Below are positions 17,752 to 27,517 of a DNA stretch of 64,000 nt, in pieces (position 1 is the stretch's first letter; every line of letters begins with the position of its first letter). A program made the position numbers and the translations under genes. The DNA lies in NCBI RefSeq assembly GCF_007097365.1, contig NZ_VJZR01000007.1:95930-159929 (forward strand), written 5' to 3'. The DNA is from Flavobacterium franklandianum (lineage in GTDB: Bacteria > Bacteroidota > Bacteroidia > Flavobacteriales > Flavobacteriaceae). The notes below the pieces were generated by a model. The model saw only the letters and a program-made list of their open reading frames with translations. It ran no database searches and was not told where the DNA came from.

Positions 17752-19875
17752 TTAGTTTAATAATATATCCAATATGCTTATCGCTGCTTCACTAATTTTG
17801 GTTCCAGGGCCAAAGACGGCTATAGCTCCAGCATCGAATAAAAACTGATAATCTTGGGCTGGAATTACGCCACCTACGATGACCATGATATCTTCGCGAC
17901 CGTATTTTTTGAGTTCGGCTATGACTAGCGGAACGAGCGTTTTGTGTCCTGCAGCGAGAGAGGAAACTCCAAGGATATGAACGTCATTTTCTACGGCTTG
18001 TTTGGCGGCTTCGGCTGGGGTTTGAAACAATGGGCCTATATCGACATCAAAACCCAAATCGGCATAACCTGTGGCTACGACTTTGGCGCCACGGTCGTGC
18101 CCGTCTTGCCCCATTTTGGCAATCATAATTCTAGGACGACGGCCTTCTTTTAGTGCAAATTCGTTGGCTAGTTCTTTGGCTTTTTCAAAGCTTTTGTCGT
18201 CTTTTATTTCTTTGCTATACACGCCGCTAAAGGATTTAATTTGTGCTTTGTATCTTCCGAAAACGGTTTCCAGCGCATCGCTAATTTCGCCCAAGGTGGC
18301 TCGGTTTCGCGCTGCTTCGATGGCTAATTCTAGTAGATTGCCTTCGTCAGTTTGGGCACAAAGGGTTAGTTTTTTGAGTGAAAGTTGTACTTTTTCGGTA
18401 TCCCGAGTTGCTTTAATACGCTCTAATTGTTCGATTTGCTGTCTGCATACCATTTGGTTATCAACATCAAGAATTTGTAGCGGATCTTCTTTTTCCAATC
18501 GGTATTTGTTGACGCCTACTATACTATCCTGATTGCTGTCGATTCGGGCTTGTTTTCTGGCAGCTGCTTCTTCTATTCTAAGTTTTGGTATTCCCGATTC
18601 GATGGCTTTGGTCATTCCACCGAGTTCTTCGACTTCTTCTATGAGTTTCCAAGCGTTTTGAGCTATTTCGTTGGTGAGGCTTTCGACATAAAAACTGCCA
18701 GCCCAAGGATCTACTGTTTTGCAGATTTTAGTTTCTTCTTGTAAATAGATTTGGGTGTTTCTGGCAATTCTGGCAGAGAAATCCGTTGGCAAAGCAATAG
18801 CTTCGTCCAAGGCATTCGTGTGCAAGGATTGTGTTCCTCCCAAGGCTGCAGCTAATCCTTCGATGGTAGTTCGTGCCACATTATTGAAAGGATCTTGCAT
18901 AGTCAAACTCCAACCTGAAGTTTGGCAATGGGTTCTCAAGGCTAGGGATTTATCGTCTTTGGGATTGAATTGTTTCACCAGTTTTGCCCAAATCATTCGG
19001 CCGGCACGCATTTTGGCAATCTCCATAAAGTGATTCATTCCTATGGCCCAGAAAAAGGAGAGGCGAGGAGCAAATTCGTCGATTTTCATTCCCGTTGCCA
19101 GTCCAGTTCGGATGTATTCTAAGCCGTCGGCGAGGGTGTAAGCCAACTCAATATCAGAAGTGGCACCCGCTTCTTGCATATGATAGCCTGAGATGGAAAT
19201 AGAGTTGAATTTCGGCATTTTCTTGCTGGTGAATTTAAATATATCGGCAATTATTTTCATAGAAGGTGTTGGCGGATAGATGTAGGTATTGCGCACCATA
19301 AACTCTTTTAGAATATCATTTTGTATGGTTCCTGATAATTGTTCTGGTTGAACCCCTTGTTCTTCGGCTGCGACAATATAGAAAGCCATAATAGGCAAAA
19401 CGGCTCCATTCATAGTCATTGAGACCGACATTTCGCTTAAGGGAATCTGGTCGAATAATACTTTCATATCTTCAACCGAATCGATGGCTACACCCGCTTT
19501 TCCGACATCGCCTACCACGCGTTCGTGGTCGGAATCATAGCCACGGTGGGTTGGTAAATCAAAAGCTATTGAAAGTCCTTTTTGCCCAGCGGCCAGGTTT
19601 CGGCGGTAAAAAGCGTTGCTTTCTTCGGCGGTAGAAAATCCGGCATATTGACGAATGGTCCAAGGGCGACGCACGTACATGGTGGCATAAGGTCCACGTA
19701 AATTTGGAGCAAAACCTGCTCCAAAATCAAGATGTTCGAGGTTCTCGATGTCTTTTTCGGAATAGATCGATTTTAGTTCAATGCCTTCGGCGGTGAGGAA
19801 GGTCGCAGAATTCAGATTGCGGTTTTCAGACTCACTACTGTTTTCTAATTTTATATGTTGGAGATTTTTTCTCAT
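17752..19875 (-). CDS. mutB: Methylmalonyl-CoA mutase large (catalytic) subunit
   Basis: 707 residues. This is the adenosylcobalamin-dependent subunit that interconverts methylmalonyl-CoA and succinyl-CoA in propionate metabolism. The TIM-barrel domain carries [33 protein letters not shown] and [12 protein letters not shown]. The C-terminal cobalamin domain has the DxHxxG motif in [12 protein letters not shown] (His near residue 593), then GVSSLAAGH and VIVGGVIP. The length fits the catalytic chain of the heterodimeric enzyme. Its partner mutA is the fourth gene upstream on the same strand, separated by three small ORFs, which is unusual because the two are normally adjacent. Confidence 0.95.
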   Translation of the reverse strand: MRKNLQHIKLENSSESENRNLNSATFLTAEGIELKSIYSEKDIENLEHLDFGAGFAPNLRGPYATMYVRRPWTIRQYAGFSTAEESNAFYRRNLAAGQKGLSIAFDLPTHRGYDSDHERVVGDVGKAGVAIDSVEDMKVLFDQIPLSEMSVSMTMNGAVLPIMAFYIVAAEEQGVQPEQLSGTIQNDILKEFMVRNTYIYPPTPSMKIIADIFKFTSKKMPKFNSISISGYHMQEAGATSDIELAYTLADGLEYIRTGLATGMKIDEFAPRLSFFWAIGMNHFMEIAKMRAGRMIWAKLVKQFNPKDDKSLALRTHCQTSGWSLTMQDPFNNVARTTIEGLAAALGGTQSLHTNALDEAIALPTDFSARIARNTQIYLQEETKICKTVDPWAGSFYVESLTNEIAQNAWKLIEEVEELGGMTKAIESGIPKLRIEEAAARKQARIDSNQDSIVGVNKYRLEKEDPLQILDVDNQMVCRQQIEQLERIKATRDTEKVQLSLKKLTLCAQTDEGNLLELAIEAARNRATLGEISDALETVFGRYKAQIKSFSGVYSKEIKDDKSFEKAKELANEFALKEGRRPRIMIAKMGQDGHDRGAKVVATGYADLGFDVDIGPLFQTPAEAAKQAVENDVHILGVSSLAAGHKTLVPLVIAELKKYGREDIMVIVGGVIPAQDYQFLFDAGAIAVFGPGTKISEAAISILDILLN

Positions 19876-19881
19876 AATATT

Positions 19882-20082
19882 TTAATTACCAAAAGATTCA
19901 GTAATCATATCTGCTATTGAAATTAATGGGATAACTATAGAAACTATGCATATTGCAAAGCAAATCAGACTAAATTTTATATAAAAGAAGTCTTTCTTAA
20001 TTATTCCTTTTATCAAATAAAAAAGTCCAAAACAAAAGGAGACAATTAGGAATAAGATGCAAATAATAAAAAGTAAAGTCAT
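19882..20082 (-). CDS. Small two-helix membrane protein, unknown
   Basis: 66 residues, mostly two hydrophobic segments (residues 2-27 and 38-58) separated by a basic loop GIIKKDFFYIK, so probably an inner-membrane protein with the loop in the cytoplasm. No family is recognised. It ends 6 bp before the mutB start and lies between mutA and mutB on the same strand, so it may be cotranscribed, but nothing suggests a part in the mutase reaction. Confidence 0.5.
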   Translation of the reverse strand: MTLLFIICILFLIVSFCFGLFYLIKGIIKKDFFYIKFSLICFAICIVSIVIPLISIADMITESFGN

Positions 20083-20094
20083 AATTTATGTAAA

Positions 20095-20241
20095 TTAAAT
20101 TACTATAATCTCATTTTCTATTTCTTTTAAAAAATCGTCAATGTCTGTGGCACTTTCTGGATTTTTTAAATATTTTTTTGTCCGTTCCCTAACTTCATCT
20201 ATTTGCCATTGAGGAATTTTATATTTCCCTGTCTTTTCCAT
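20095..20241 (-). CDS. 48-residue protein resembling addiction-module antitoxins
   Basis: A short ORF from ATG 20241 to TAA 20095: MEKTGKYKIPQWQIDEVRER, then a charged helix TKKYLKNPESATDIDDF and KEIENEI. The IPQWQxxEVRER pattern and the acidic C-terminal tail resemble the small putative addiction-module component family found beside RelE-type toxins. No toxin gene is adjacent: the next gene is a membrane protein. It lies between mutA and mutB. Assignment rests on pattern only. Confidence 0.4.
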   Translation of the reverse strand: MEKTGKYKIPQWQIDEVRERTKKYLKNPESATDIDDFLKEIENEIIVI

Positions 20242-20319
20242 AGGTTACATTTTAAATGTAAATGTAACTAGTTTTTTTAAATTCAGTCTTTTAACTTCAA
20301 GCTGCTAGCTTCCCGTTTC

Positions 20320-20775
20320 TCATCTTTGAACAATTTTAAACGTCCATTTTCTTTTCGTATAATTCGAATTAAGTCCTTCGATTACTCCGGCGCTTATGGT
20401 TGTTCCCGCTCCAACCGCAAAGAGCAAAAAGGCGGAGTCACTTCCGCCACTTGCTGCTATCAATGAGGCTCCCACAATGGCTACTCCTGAAATTAGGACT
20501 ACCGTTTTGACCGCTCCCAATACTTTGGGCTGGTGTTTGATGCTTTGCAAACTATCAAGTGCTACGATATGATTGTTTACTGTAAAGCTTACACTATCGC
20601 TGATTTTTAGATTTCCAACCCATTTTTTATGGTCTAAAGTTCTGATTTTGATGCGTTGGTTTTCTTCAAAAACTTTTACTTTTCCGTTCTTAATGTTGGT
20701 GATTTCCAATTTTTTCTGTTGGGCAAAAACCGTGAACGAAATGAATAACAATACTAAATAGATTCTATTTTTCAT
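20320..20775 (-). CDS. Exported hypothetical protein
   Basis: 151 residues. A signal peptide MKNRIYLVLLFISFTVFAQQ is followed by a beta-rich segment (KLEITNIKNGKVKVFEENQR) and a hydrophobic, Gly/Ala/Ser-rich pair of segments near residues 88-130 (VVLISGVAIVGASLIAASGG) before a basic end. Such proteins occur in many Bacteroidota without a known role. It starts 15 bp after the mutA stop on the same strand, so it is probably in the mutA operon. Confidence 0.6.
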   Translation of the reverse strand: MKNRIYLVLLFISFTVFAQQKKLEITNIKNGKVKVFEENQRIKIRTLDHKKWVGNLKISDSVSFTVNNHIVALDSLQSIKHQPKVLGAVKTVVLISGVAIVGASLIAASGGSDSAFLLFAVGAGTTISAGVIEGLNSNYTKRKWTFKIVQR

Positions 20776-20789
20776 TGAATAGGTTGGTG

Positions 20790-22160
20790 TTAATTTTCTT
20801 CTTTGAGTCGTTCTTGTTCTGCTTTTTCGGCCAATCGTTTTTCGATTATCGGTGATATTAGGGTCTTCCGAGGTTTTATTTTTATGAAAGGAAACAATTC
20901 TAAATTGTCCTTCATGAGGTCTTTTTTGTTGGGATATTTGTTGGTTCCCAGTAGAATTTCTTTTCCATTATCGAATAATTCCTGTTCTTTATCGGCGCTT
21001 TCCTGAATTTTTCTTTTGATAATTCCCTCGTTGAGTTGTTTGAGGAAACCACCGTTGGCTTCGATGTCTTTGAATAATACCAACCCTTTTTCAGCTAATT
21101 GTTTGGTGAGGCTTTCGATGTAATAACTTCCGTCGGCCGGATTGTTGACTTTGTCAAAATAACTTTCGTGTTTGAGAACCAGCAATTGATTTCGGGCAAT
21201 TCTGTCTCCAAATTCATTGTCTTTGTGGTACAAAGCATCGTAAGGTAAATTGGCAATTGCATCGGCTCCACCCAAGATGGCACTCATACATTCGGTTGTG
21301 GTGCGCAGCATATTTACATTATATTCGTATATTGTTTTGTTGCGTTTTGTTGGCGAAACTAGTAGGTGACATTCGAAATTAGGGCTGTATTCTTTGGCAA
21401 TAAGATTGAAAAGTAAGCGCAAAGCTCGGAGTTTGGCAATTTCGAAAAAGTAATTTGTTCCCACCGAAACCTCAAAAACTATGGGTTGGTTAAGGTTTGT
21501 TATTCTATTGAAATATTCGTTGGCGTGGGCCAAACTATACGCAATTTGCTGCACCATATTGGCGCCAGCATTTTGGTAAAGGCCAGCGTTAATGCTAATA
21601 AGTCCCCTAACCCCCGAAGGAGGAACTCTTAATAGTTCATTTAGGGTGTCGAAATTGGTTTTCTCTTTGGTTGTAAACCAATTTCCTTCTTTGGCTAATT
21701 GGCCTATAGGATCGAGATTACAGTAAATTTTTGTTTTTTTTTCTTTGGTAAAAGCGGCTATTTTTTTTATAAAATCTAGGGAAAGAAAAGAGAGGTTGAA
21801 ATAGATTGTAATTTTATCTAAATGAATATTTTGCAATAATTTTGCCACATCTATTTTTTCGTCTTCGATAGTAAAACGGATGCTTTCGGCTCCTCTATTG
21901 ATGCTGTCGATGGCTCGGAGATTTGATTTTTCGAGGTCGTGAACGAAGATATTTTGGCAAATTTGGAATTCGGATGCTTTTGTATTTACGTTTGCAGCTC
22001 CCTGGAATTCGTCTTTGTGGTAAAAAGGTTTTACCTGAATGTCTTCGGGAGAGTTCCAGATTAGGGTTTCGTTGTAGTCGGCACCTTTGAGTTCGAATTG
22101 GACTTTCTGTTTCCATTGTTTGGAGGGAATGGGGTCGAAATCATCGAATAAATTTTTCAT
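20790..22160 (-). CDS. mutA: Methylmalonyl-CoA mutase small subunit with repeat-derived insert
   Basis: 456 residues, the non-catalytic partner of MutB. The N-terminus FDDFDPIPSKQWKQKVQFEL is typical of Bacteroidota MutA. The barrel domain has GAESIRFTI, SINAGLYQNAGANMVQQIAY and NMLRTTTECMSAILGGADAI. The C-terminal cobalamin domain of the catalytic subunit is absent, as expected. Near residue 178 the segment RVPPSGVRG is encoded by an interspersed palindrome (21600-21636) read in frame just before SINAGLYQ. The insert lies ahead of a conserved barrel element, so it may form a surface loop. The gene is separated from mutB by three small genes. Confidence 0.9.
   Translation of the reverse strand: MKNLFDDFDPIPSKQWKQKVQFELKGADYNETLIWNSPEDIQVKPFYHKDEFQGAANVNTKASEFQICQNIFVHDLEKSNLRAIDSINRGAESIRFTIEDEKIDVAKLLQNIHLDKITIYFNLSFLSLDFIKKIAAFTKEKKTKIYCNLDPIGQLAKEGNWFTTKEKTNFDTLNELLRVPPSGVRGLISINAGLYQNAGANMVQQIAYSLAHANEYFNRITNLNQPIVFEVSVGTNYFFEIAKLRALRLLFNLIAKEYSPNFECHLLVSPTKRNKTIYEYNVNMLRTTTECMSAILGGADAIANLPYDALYHKDNEFGDRIARNQLLVLKHESYFDKVNNPADGSYYIESLTKQLAEKGLVLFKDIEANGGFLKQLNEGIIKRKIQESADKEQELFDNGKEILLGTNKYPNKKDLMKDNLELFPFIKIKPRKTLISPIIEKRLAEKAEQERLKEEN
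21600..21636. repeat. Interspersed repeat read in frame within mutA
   Basis: AAGTCCCCTAACCCCCGAAG followed by GAGGAACTCTTAATAG matches the common Bacteroidota element of the form TCCCCCTTCGGGGGTTAGGG. On the coding strand it gives LRVPPSGVRGL, adding about ten residues without a frameshift. Confidence 0.75.
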
Positions 22161-22280
22161 TTGCGGGGTTCGGTATTAATGTCGTTTCCTTAGAAAATTT
22201 ACTTTTGTAAGCTTCTCGATACACTTTCGCCCAAAAGCGGAAACACTCGAAGAGACATGTACTATAACTTAAATTCGAAA

Positions 22281-22613
22281 CTATTTTTCAACATCTTTTT
22301 CGATGGTATCGCCTTCAAATTCTATGATATAGACATCTTCGCTGTCTTTTTTCATATAGTATTTTTCGCGGGCGTATTTTTCGGTTTCGTCCGGATTGTT
22401 CAATTTCTTGATTTTTTCCTGATCTTTTTTTATTTCTTGTTGGTAGTATTCCTTGTTGTCTTCGAGTTCGTCAATTTGCTTGTCTAAAACGCGATGTCCA
22501 AAATAGGAATAGTTGTCTAGAAAAACCATCCATATTATAAACGATAACAATACCCAAACGTATCTGTTGCTTAAAAACTTGAACCATGGTTTTTCTTTGT
22601 GTGGGTTTGTCAT
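22281..22613 (-). CDS. Septum formation initiator family protein (FtsB/DivIC-like)
   Basis: 110 residues: a cytoplasmic N-terminus, one membrane helix (WVLLSFIIWMVFLDNYSYFG, residues ~18-38), then a coiled coil (LDKQIDELEDNKEYYQQEIK and onward to about residue 75) and the family tail DETEKYAREKYYMKKDSEDV. FtsB/DivIC proteins bridge early and late divisome proteins. The order of segments and length fit. It is followed by mutA downstream and preceded by udk; the gap to udk holds an interspersed repeat. Confidence 0.8.
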   Translation of the reverse strand: MTNPHKEKPWFKFLSNRYVWVLLSFIIWMVFLDNYSYFGHRVLDKQIDELEDNKEYYQQEIKKDQEKIKKLNNPDETEKYAREKYYMKKDSEDVYIIEFEGDTIEKDVEK

Positions 22614-22654
22614 AACAGTTGTTAATGTTTTAGTAATATTTCGGATTGAATCCC

Positions 22655-22790
22655 AATTCCCTAGCCCTGATGGAAGGGAAAATCCTCCCGATTTTTCTTC
22701 GGGAGATTACTTCACTATGCTTTTATTTCCATCGGAGTTCAGTGAACTTTGTTTTGGAATGACAGCAGGAAATAGCTCCAAATAATTCAT
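22655..22790. repeat. Interspersed repeat with CCTAGCCCTGAT...AGCAGGAAATAGCTCC
   Basis: CCCTAGCCCTGATGGAAGGG, an inverted CTCCCGA-TTTTTC-TTCGGGAG hairpin, and TGACAGCAGGAAATAGCTCC at the end. The outer ends match those at 33118-33199 although the middles differ, so this is a two-ended repeat family. It occupies the gap between the FtsB-like gene and udk. Confidence 0.65.
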
Positions 22791-22810
22791 TCCATAAAAT
22801 TACAAAAAAT

Positions 22811-23419
22811 TTATAAGATTCGTTGATTTATTACGGCTCGAACCACATCGATGGCGACGGTGTTGTATTTATCGTTGGGGATGATGATGTCGGCAAATGT
22901 TTTTGTGTTTTCTATAAATTGCTGATGCATTGGTTTTAATGTGGTTTGGTATCGGTTTAAAACTTCGCCCATATCACGACCCCGTTCTGCAATATCGCGT
23001 TTTAATCGTCGAATTAATCGCTCATCCGAATCGGCGTGAACGAATATTTTGATGTCGAACAAATCTCGTAGTTCGGGATTCGAGAGGATTAAAATTCCTT
23101 CGACAATCATTACTTTACGAGGATGAGTCACAATAGTATCTTCAGTTCTATTGTGTGTGGCAAAGGAATATACCGGCTGGTGGATGGTGTTTCCAGCTTT
23201 TAGTTCTTTGAGATGTGCCACCAATAGTTCAAAATCTATAGCTCTTGGATGGTCAAAGTTGGTTTTGGAGCGTTCTTCATAGCTTTCTACCGTTGACTCT
23301 TTGTAATAAGAATCTTGCGCAATGATACCTACTTCGGTATGGGGTAATTCATTCATTATCTGATGCACTACGGTTGTTTTTCCTGAGCCTGTTCCTCCTG
23401 CAATTCCTATTATGAGCAT
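22811..23419 (-). CDS. udk: Uridine kinase
   Basis: 202 residues. The P-loop GIAGGTGSGKTTVVHQ starts at residue 4. IAQDSYYK, FDHPRAIDFELL, PVYSFATHNRTEDT, VEGILIL and FVHADSDERLIRRLKRD follow in family order, with ERGRDMGEVLNRYQ in the lid region. It phosphorylates uridine or cytidine to the monophosphate in pyrimidine salvage. Normal length. A possible -7 box TATTTTTG sits at 23448-23455 on the minus strand. Confidence 0.95.
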   Translation of the reverse strand: MLIIGIAGGTGSGKTTVVHQIMNELPHTEVGIIAQDSYYKESTVESYEERSKTNFDHPRAIDFELLVAHLKELKAGNTIHQPVYSFATHNRTEDTIVTHPRKVMIVEGILILSNPELRDLFDIKIFVHADSDERLIRRLKRDIAERGRDMGEVLNRYQTTLKPMHQQFIENTKTFADIIIPNDKYNTVAIDVVRAVINQRIL

Positions 23420-23468
23420 AAAAAGTGGTGTTATGTTTTAGTTCGAACAAAAATAAGGAATTAATGAT

Positions 23469-24701
23469 TTAGATTGATGAATTATTCTTCATATCCTTTA
23501 CTAAACTAGAAGTGAAATATATAACGGCTATGCCACCCAAACTGATGCACAACCACATAAACCAAGATTGTTGCCAGAAAGATTGGTTTTGGAAGCTTGT
23601 TTTTTTAGAATTTAAATGTTTGATATCAAAAATTTTGACCTCAGGTAAATCGCTATTGCTGTTATTTTTGAATTTTACTAAATCGTATTCTGGGCTATTG
23701 AGTTTAGGATTTCCGGTTGTGATAGTGTATTTTTCATTGGTTTTCAAATCGGCAATGACTGCTATTTGATTTTGGAAAAATTGTATTTTACTTAAAGTCA
23801 AAGGCGGGTTGTCCTGATTTTCTATTTCGATGAAGTATTCTTTTTCGAAAAGTTGTGGAATGGTGAAGATATTATTGGTATTGGAACTCAATTCAAAAGC
23901 AAAAATTTCCTCTGGAAATGGGGTCGATTTTTGATTCATTTGCTTTTTTTTGTGGACATACATTTGAGCATTGCGTTGAAACAAATTAGGGCTTGTTATT
24001 GTAAAATCAATCTGATTTAGGATTTGAGGGCGATTAAAATTGATGTAAATTCGGGTTTTCTTCTCGGCTGGAATTTGCAATATTTTTATGTTTTTTGCTT
24101 TAATTTCTTCCAACTTGGGTTTGTTAATTTTGTTGGTAAAAATTCCAATTTTCAAGACATTTATGGGCAATGTTCTCTTGTTATTCCATTCTATTTTTAG
24201 ATACCGATAGGAAGTAAGTGGTAAAGGTATAGTTTTGAAAACACTAGTGGATTCCTTGTTTTCGAGGTCGTTTAAGAGTGAATTATTAACCAATCCAAAC
24301 CATTCTTTTTGGTCGTTGCTGCCACTAATGCTATACGATTTTGTAACATCGGAATTGGTTATAGAAAGTACGATTTCGTCAATTTGAGCTTTCGGATTTT
24401 CAAAAATCAGAATTGTTTTGCTTTTTGGAATTGTAGTTTTCGACAGTATTTTGCATTCTGAAAAACTACTGGAATTGGTTTCGTTATTTCCTGGAAGAAT
24501 GTAATAGGGCACTTCCATTCCATTGGCTTCTACGATCCTGAAATCGCTCAATTCTTCTTGAGAAAATGAGCGCATTTCGGCAGATAATACTATTTTGTGT
24601 AAACCATTTTCTTTTACGGTTTCGATTTTTGCAGTCGTTTTGTGTTGAGCCAATAGACCGTTTGCGGCCAGTAGAATGACTATGAATTTATTCAGTTTCA
24701 T
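23469..24701 (-). CDS. DUF3999-like exported membrane-anchored protein
   Basis: 410 residues: an N-terminal signal (KFIVILLAANGLLAQHK), a long beta-rich exported region, and one C-terminal membrane helix (WFMWLCISLGGIAVIYFTSS, residues ~380-400). The pairing with the DUF2339 protein, whose gene ends 14 bp inside this one, and the discoidin-like segment VTKSYSISGSNDQKEWFGLV fit DUF3999. The pair is common in proteobacteria and Bacteroidota, and its role is not known. The call depends partly on context. Confidence 0.65.
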   Translation of the reverse strand: MKLNKFIVILLAANGLLAQHKTTAKIETVKENGLHKIVLSAEMRSFSQEELSDFRIVEANGMEVPYYILPGNNETNSSSFSECKILSKTTIPKSKTILIFENPKAQIDEIVLSITNSDVTKSYSISGSNDQKEWFGLVNNSLLNDLENKESTSVFKTIPLPLTSYRYLKIEWNNKRTLPINVLKIGIFTNKINKPKLEEIKAKNIKILQIPAEKKTRIYINFNRPQILNQIDFTITSPNLFQRNAQMYVHKKKQMNQKSTPFPEEIFAFELSSNTNNIFTIPQLFEKEYFIEIENQDNPPLTLSKIQFFQNQIAVIADLKTNEKYTITTGNPKLNSPEYDLVKFKNNSNSDLPEVKIFDIKHLNSKKTSFQNQSFWQQSWFMWLCISLGGIAVIYFTSSLVKDMKNNSSI

Positions 24702-27213
24702 TGGTTTCCTTGGATTTGTTGTCGTCTTGCACCAAAACTTTTATTTTTTGGTACACAAAAGAAATAATCAGGATTAGAATTCCCAGCAGGATAAAAGCGA
24801 TGATTTTACCTGTTTCGGAAGCATTACTGATATCGAACAAAAATAATTTCAAGATGGTAATTCCCAATAAAGATAAGGCTATTATTCGCAGGTTTTTGAT
24901 GCGTTTTCGGATTCCAATAATCAAGAAAACAAAAGCTAGAATTCCCCAAAGAATTGGATAGCCAGTTTTTATGATTTGTGTTCGGGTTTGATCTATTGAA
25001 TCGTAAGCAATTTGTTGTTTTAGATAAAGCAATTCATTGGATTGGTAATTTTTATAAAATTCGCTGGATCGGACCTCTTGAGCCGTAACAGGATTATTCG
25101 TAAGCACCAATCCGTGAAGCATCAATTCGGTGCTGGCCATATAAATGATGAAAAAGGCGGCTATCCAAACTATAATTTTCTTTTGGAATAGTTCGAAAAC
25201 CGGATTTTCTTTGTTGATTTGGTACAATTTATAACCAAAGAATACTATTATAAGTAGTGAAATGTAATGTAAATAGAAGCCAATTCGTTGATGTATTCCT
25301 GTTGTTATGTATTGCTCGTGCTCATAAAATGCGTAGTTCGAAAACCAAAACGCAAAGCACACAATATTTATTACTGCAATAATCGAAGCCAGTTGGTAAC
25401 GAGCCCTGTTATTGCTTTTGCACAAGCTAAACAATAGGGCAGCGCTAAAAATCAGATGATATAGTATAGGTAATGTAATAGCCGAATTGGCTCCATCAAT
25501 ATGCGTATTGGCTTGGAAACTTACTTCGAATAAACCCACAAAATAACCGAGAATAATTCCAAGAAAGCTCAGTGCATCAGAATATTTTTTTGGATTGAAA
25601 ATAAATCCAAATTGCTCCTGATTTTCCTCTTCTTTTTTCAATAAATAGTAAACAGCCAATAACGATGCTACAGCAAAAATACCAGTCAGGCAAATTTTGT
25701 TGAACAGCATATTCATTAAAGATGCGGAAGGGTATATTTGATTCCAATCCATCAGTAAACTTCCCACCATTAAAAAGTGAACAATAATCGAGGCAAATCG
25801 ATAATAGGTTATCTTTGATTTTTGTGCTAACCACATCAACATTACTGCTTCTGCTCCCCAAAATAGGGTAATGAAATTTCCTTCGAATTGTATTGGAATA
25901 GCCAGCGTCATAAAGGTAAGTGTCAATCCTACCAACAGATAAACGGCAGTTTTGTCCAAACCAAATTTTTTATACAAAAACCAAGCGTAACTCAAGTTTA
26001 GCAATCCTAAAGCTGCGGTAAATAATCCTTTGAGTTCGGGATGATATTGTTCTAAAACAACCATTCCAGCTCCATAAAAAAGAAAAGAATTACTGGCTAG
26101 AATGCTTAATTCTATTGGAGAGAAAAGGCCTTTGGTTCTTACATTATTGATGATGTTGACACCAATGAATACCAAGTAAAAGGCAAATCCGAAAAGTAGT
26201 GCGCCAAGATAATGTGGTGCCTTTTCATCGAGGTTCTTGAACAACCAAGCTCCATACAAAATGACTGTAAAAACATAGGATAATATATTGATGATACTCC
26301 ATTTTTTATAATAGGCCAATGCCAGAATTCCGATATTTAAAATGAGTATGTAGGTAAACAATACCATATAATTTCCTTGACCTGTGCTGATCATAAACGG
26401 AACGGCAAAGCCACCAATTAGAGATAATACGGCCAATTCTTTTCGGTTATAGGAAAGCGAAATAAAACAGCTAAACACGGTAATCAGGATCATTATTATA
26501 AAGGCTGTTGTCTGTCCAAACAAATGGTAACTGTGAAACGCAATACCAATTGTGAAATAGAAAACAGCAATTGCTCCGGCCACAAAAACCGAACTGAAAG
26601 CAGCATATTTTTGACGTAATTTATGAGCCACTCCCATAATTAATGCGCCGGAAAGCATACCAATTCCCACTCGGGCGGGTTCGTTGATCCAATCTTTGTC
26701 TATTGCATATTTCACGAAATAACTGATTCCCAAAACCAGAATTAAAATCCCAATTTTGTTGATGAGGTTTTCGCCAATAAATTTTTCTAAATCGGGATTG
26801 TTTTCCCTGAAATTTTCCCAAAAAGTCTTATCAGGTTCAGCTGGAATATAGACTTTAGGTTCTGATTGATGTTGTTTTTGTTTTGAGGTATTGGCATTGT
26901 CCATTGAAAAGACAATTTTTTCGTTTTTTTCTTTCACTATATCTTTTTCGACAGGAATAAAAACCATTGGTTCAGTTTTCTCAAAAATCACTGGGGGTTT
27001 CAATTCTTCTGGGGTAACTTTTGGTTTTGCTGCTTCGGGAACGGTCAATGGGTTTTCTGGAAGCTTTTCAGTTGTTTTTAAATCGTCTATTTTTTTAAAC
27101 AATTCTCTGAATTTTTCGTCAATTCTTTCTTCAATTCTGTCAAATTTTGAGTCAAGACCATTTTTGATGTAGAACAAAAATGCAATACCTAATAACAGTA
27201 AGAAAATTTCCAT
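24688..27213 (-). CDS. DUF2339 domain polytopic membrane protein
   Basis: 841 residues. One N-terminal hydrophobic segment is followed by a charged, proline-rich cytoplasmic-looking region (residues ~20-135), then more than twenty hydrophobic segments to the C-terminus. The start of the membrane domain, FIGENLINKIGILILVLGIS with YFVKYAIDKDWI after it, is the DUF2339 signature. The function is unknown; a cell-envelope role is assumed because of size and partner. The two genes overlap and form an operon. Confidence 0.85.
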   Translation of the reverse strand: MEIFLLLLGIAFLFYIKNGLDSKFDRIEERIDEKFRELFKKIDDLKTTEKLPENPLTVPEAAKPKVTPEELKPPVIFEKTEPMVFIPVEKDIVKEKNEKIVFSMDNANTSKQKQHQSEPKVYIPAEPDKTFWENFRENNPDLEKFIGENLINKIGILILVLGISYFVKYAIDKDWINEPARVGIGMLSGALIMGVAHKLRQKYAAFSSVFVAGAIAVFYFTIGIAFHSYHLFGQTTAFIIMILITVFSCFISLSYNRKELAVLSLIGGFAVPFMISTGQGNYMVLFTYILILNIGILALAYYKKWSIINILSYVFTVILYGAWLFKNLDEKAPHYLGALLFGFAFYLVFIGVNIINNVRTKGLFSPIELSILASNSFLFYGAGMVVLEQYHPELKGLFTAALGLLNLSYAWFLYKKFGLDKTAVYLLVGLTLTFMTLAIPIQFEGNFITLFWGAEAVMLMWLAQKSKITYYRFASIIVHFLMVGSLLMDWNQIYPSASLMNMLFNKICLTGIFAVASLLAVYYLLKKEEENQEQFGFIFNPKKYSDALSFLGIILGYFVGLFEVSFQANTHIDGANSAITLPILYHLIFSAALLFSLCKSNNRARYQLASIIAVINIVCFAFWFSNYAFYEHEQYITTGIHQRIGFYLHYISLLIIVFFGYKLYQINKENPVFELFQKKIIVWIAAFFIIYMASTELMLHGLVLTNNPVTAQEVRSSEFYKNYQSNELLYLKQQIAYDSIDQTRTQIIKTGYPILWGILAFVFLIIGIRKRIKNLRIIALSLLGITILKLFLFDISNASETGKIIAFILLGILILIISFVYQKIKVLVQDDNKSKETNETE

Positions 27214-27365
27214 AGCAAGGGGTTTTTTGAAAATTATGTTTTGTAAATTTAATACTATTTAATTAATATAAAGGTATTATTTTTTGGTTTTGTAATACTG
27301 AATGGAAGGGAAGTGTTTTTTAATCAGGATATTTTTTATGCCAATTAGGAAAGACTTAAAAAAAC

Positions 27366-27410
27366 AAAAAAGCCGAACAAAAAATGTTCGGCTTTTGGTC
27401 GGGGTGGCAG
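27366..27410 (-). repeat. Partial duplicate of tRNA-Pro 3' end plus terminator
   Basis: GCCGAACAAAAAATGTTCGG hairpin followed by GTCGGGGTGGCAG is repeated at 27484-27529, where it forms the real tRNA-Pro 3' end and terminator. The extra copy stops after 12 bases of the tRNA. Sequence between the copies includes a repeat (CCTGATACTTATCGGGAG, GTCATTGCGAGACGCAATAG). Confidence 0.75.
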
Positions 27411-27490
27411 TCCTGATACTTATCGGGAGAACCTTCGGCCTTCCCGTCATTGCGAGACGCAATAGCCTTTAAATTCTAGGTACAAAAAAA

Positions 27491-27511
27491 GCCGAACAAA
27501 AAATGTTCGGC
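27491..27511 (-). terminator. Terminator of tRNA-Pro
   Basis: Stem GCCGAAC / GTTCGGC with an A-rich loop, followed on the minus strand by a T run, directly after the tRNA 3' end. Confidence 0.8.
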
Positions 27512-27517
27512 TTTTAG

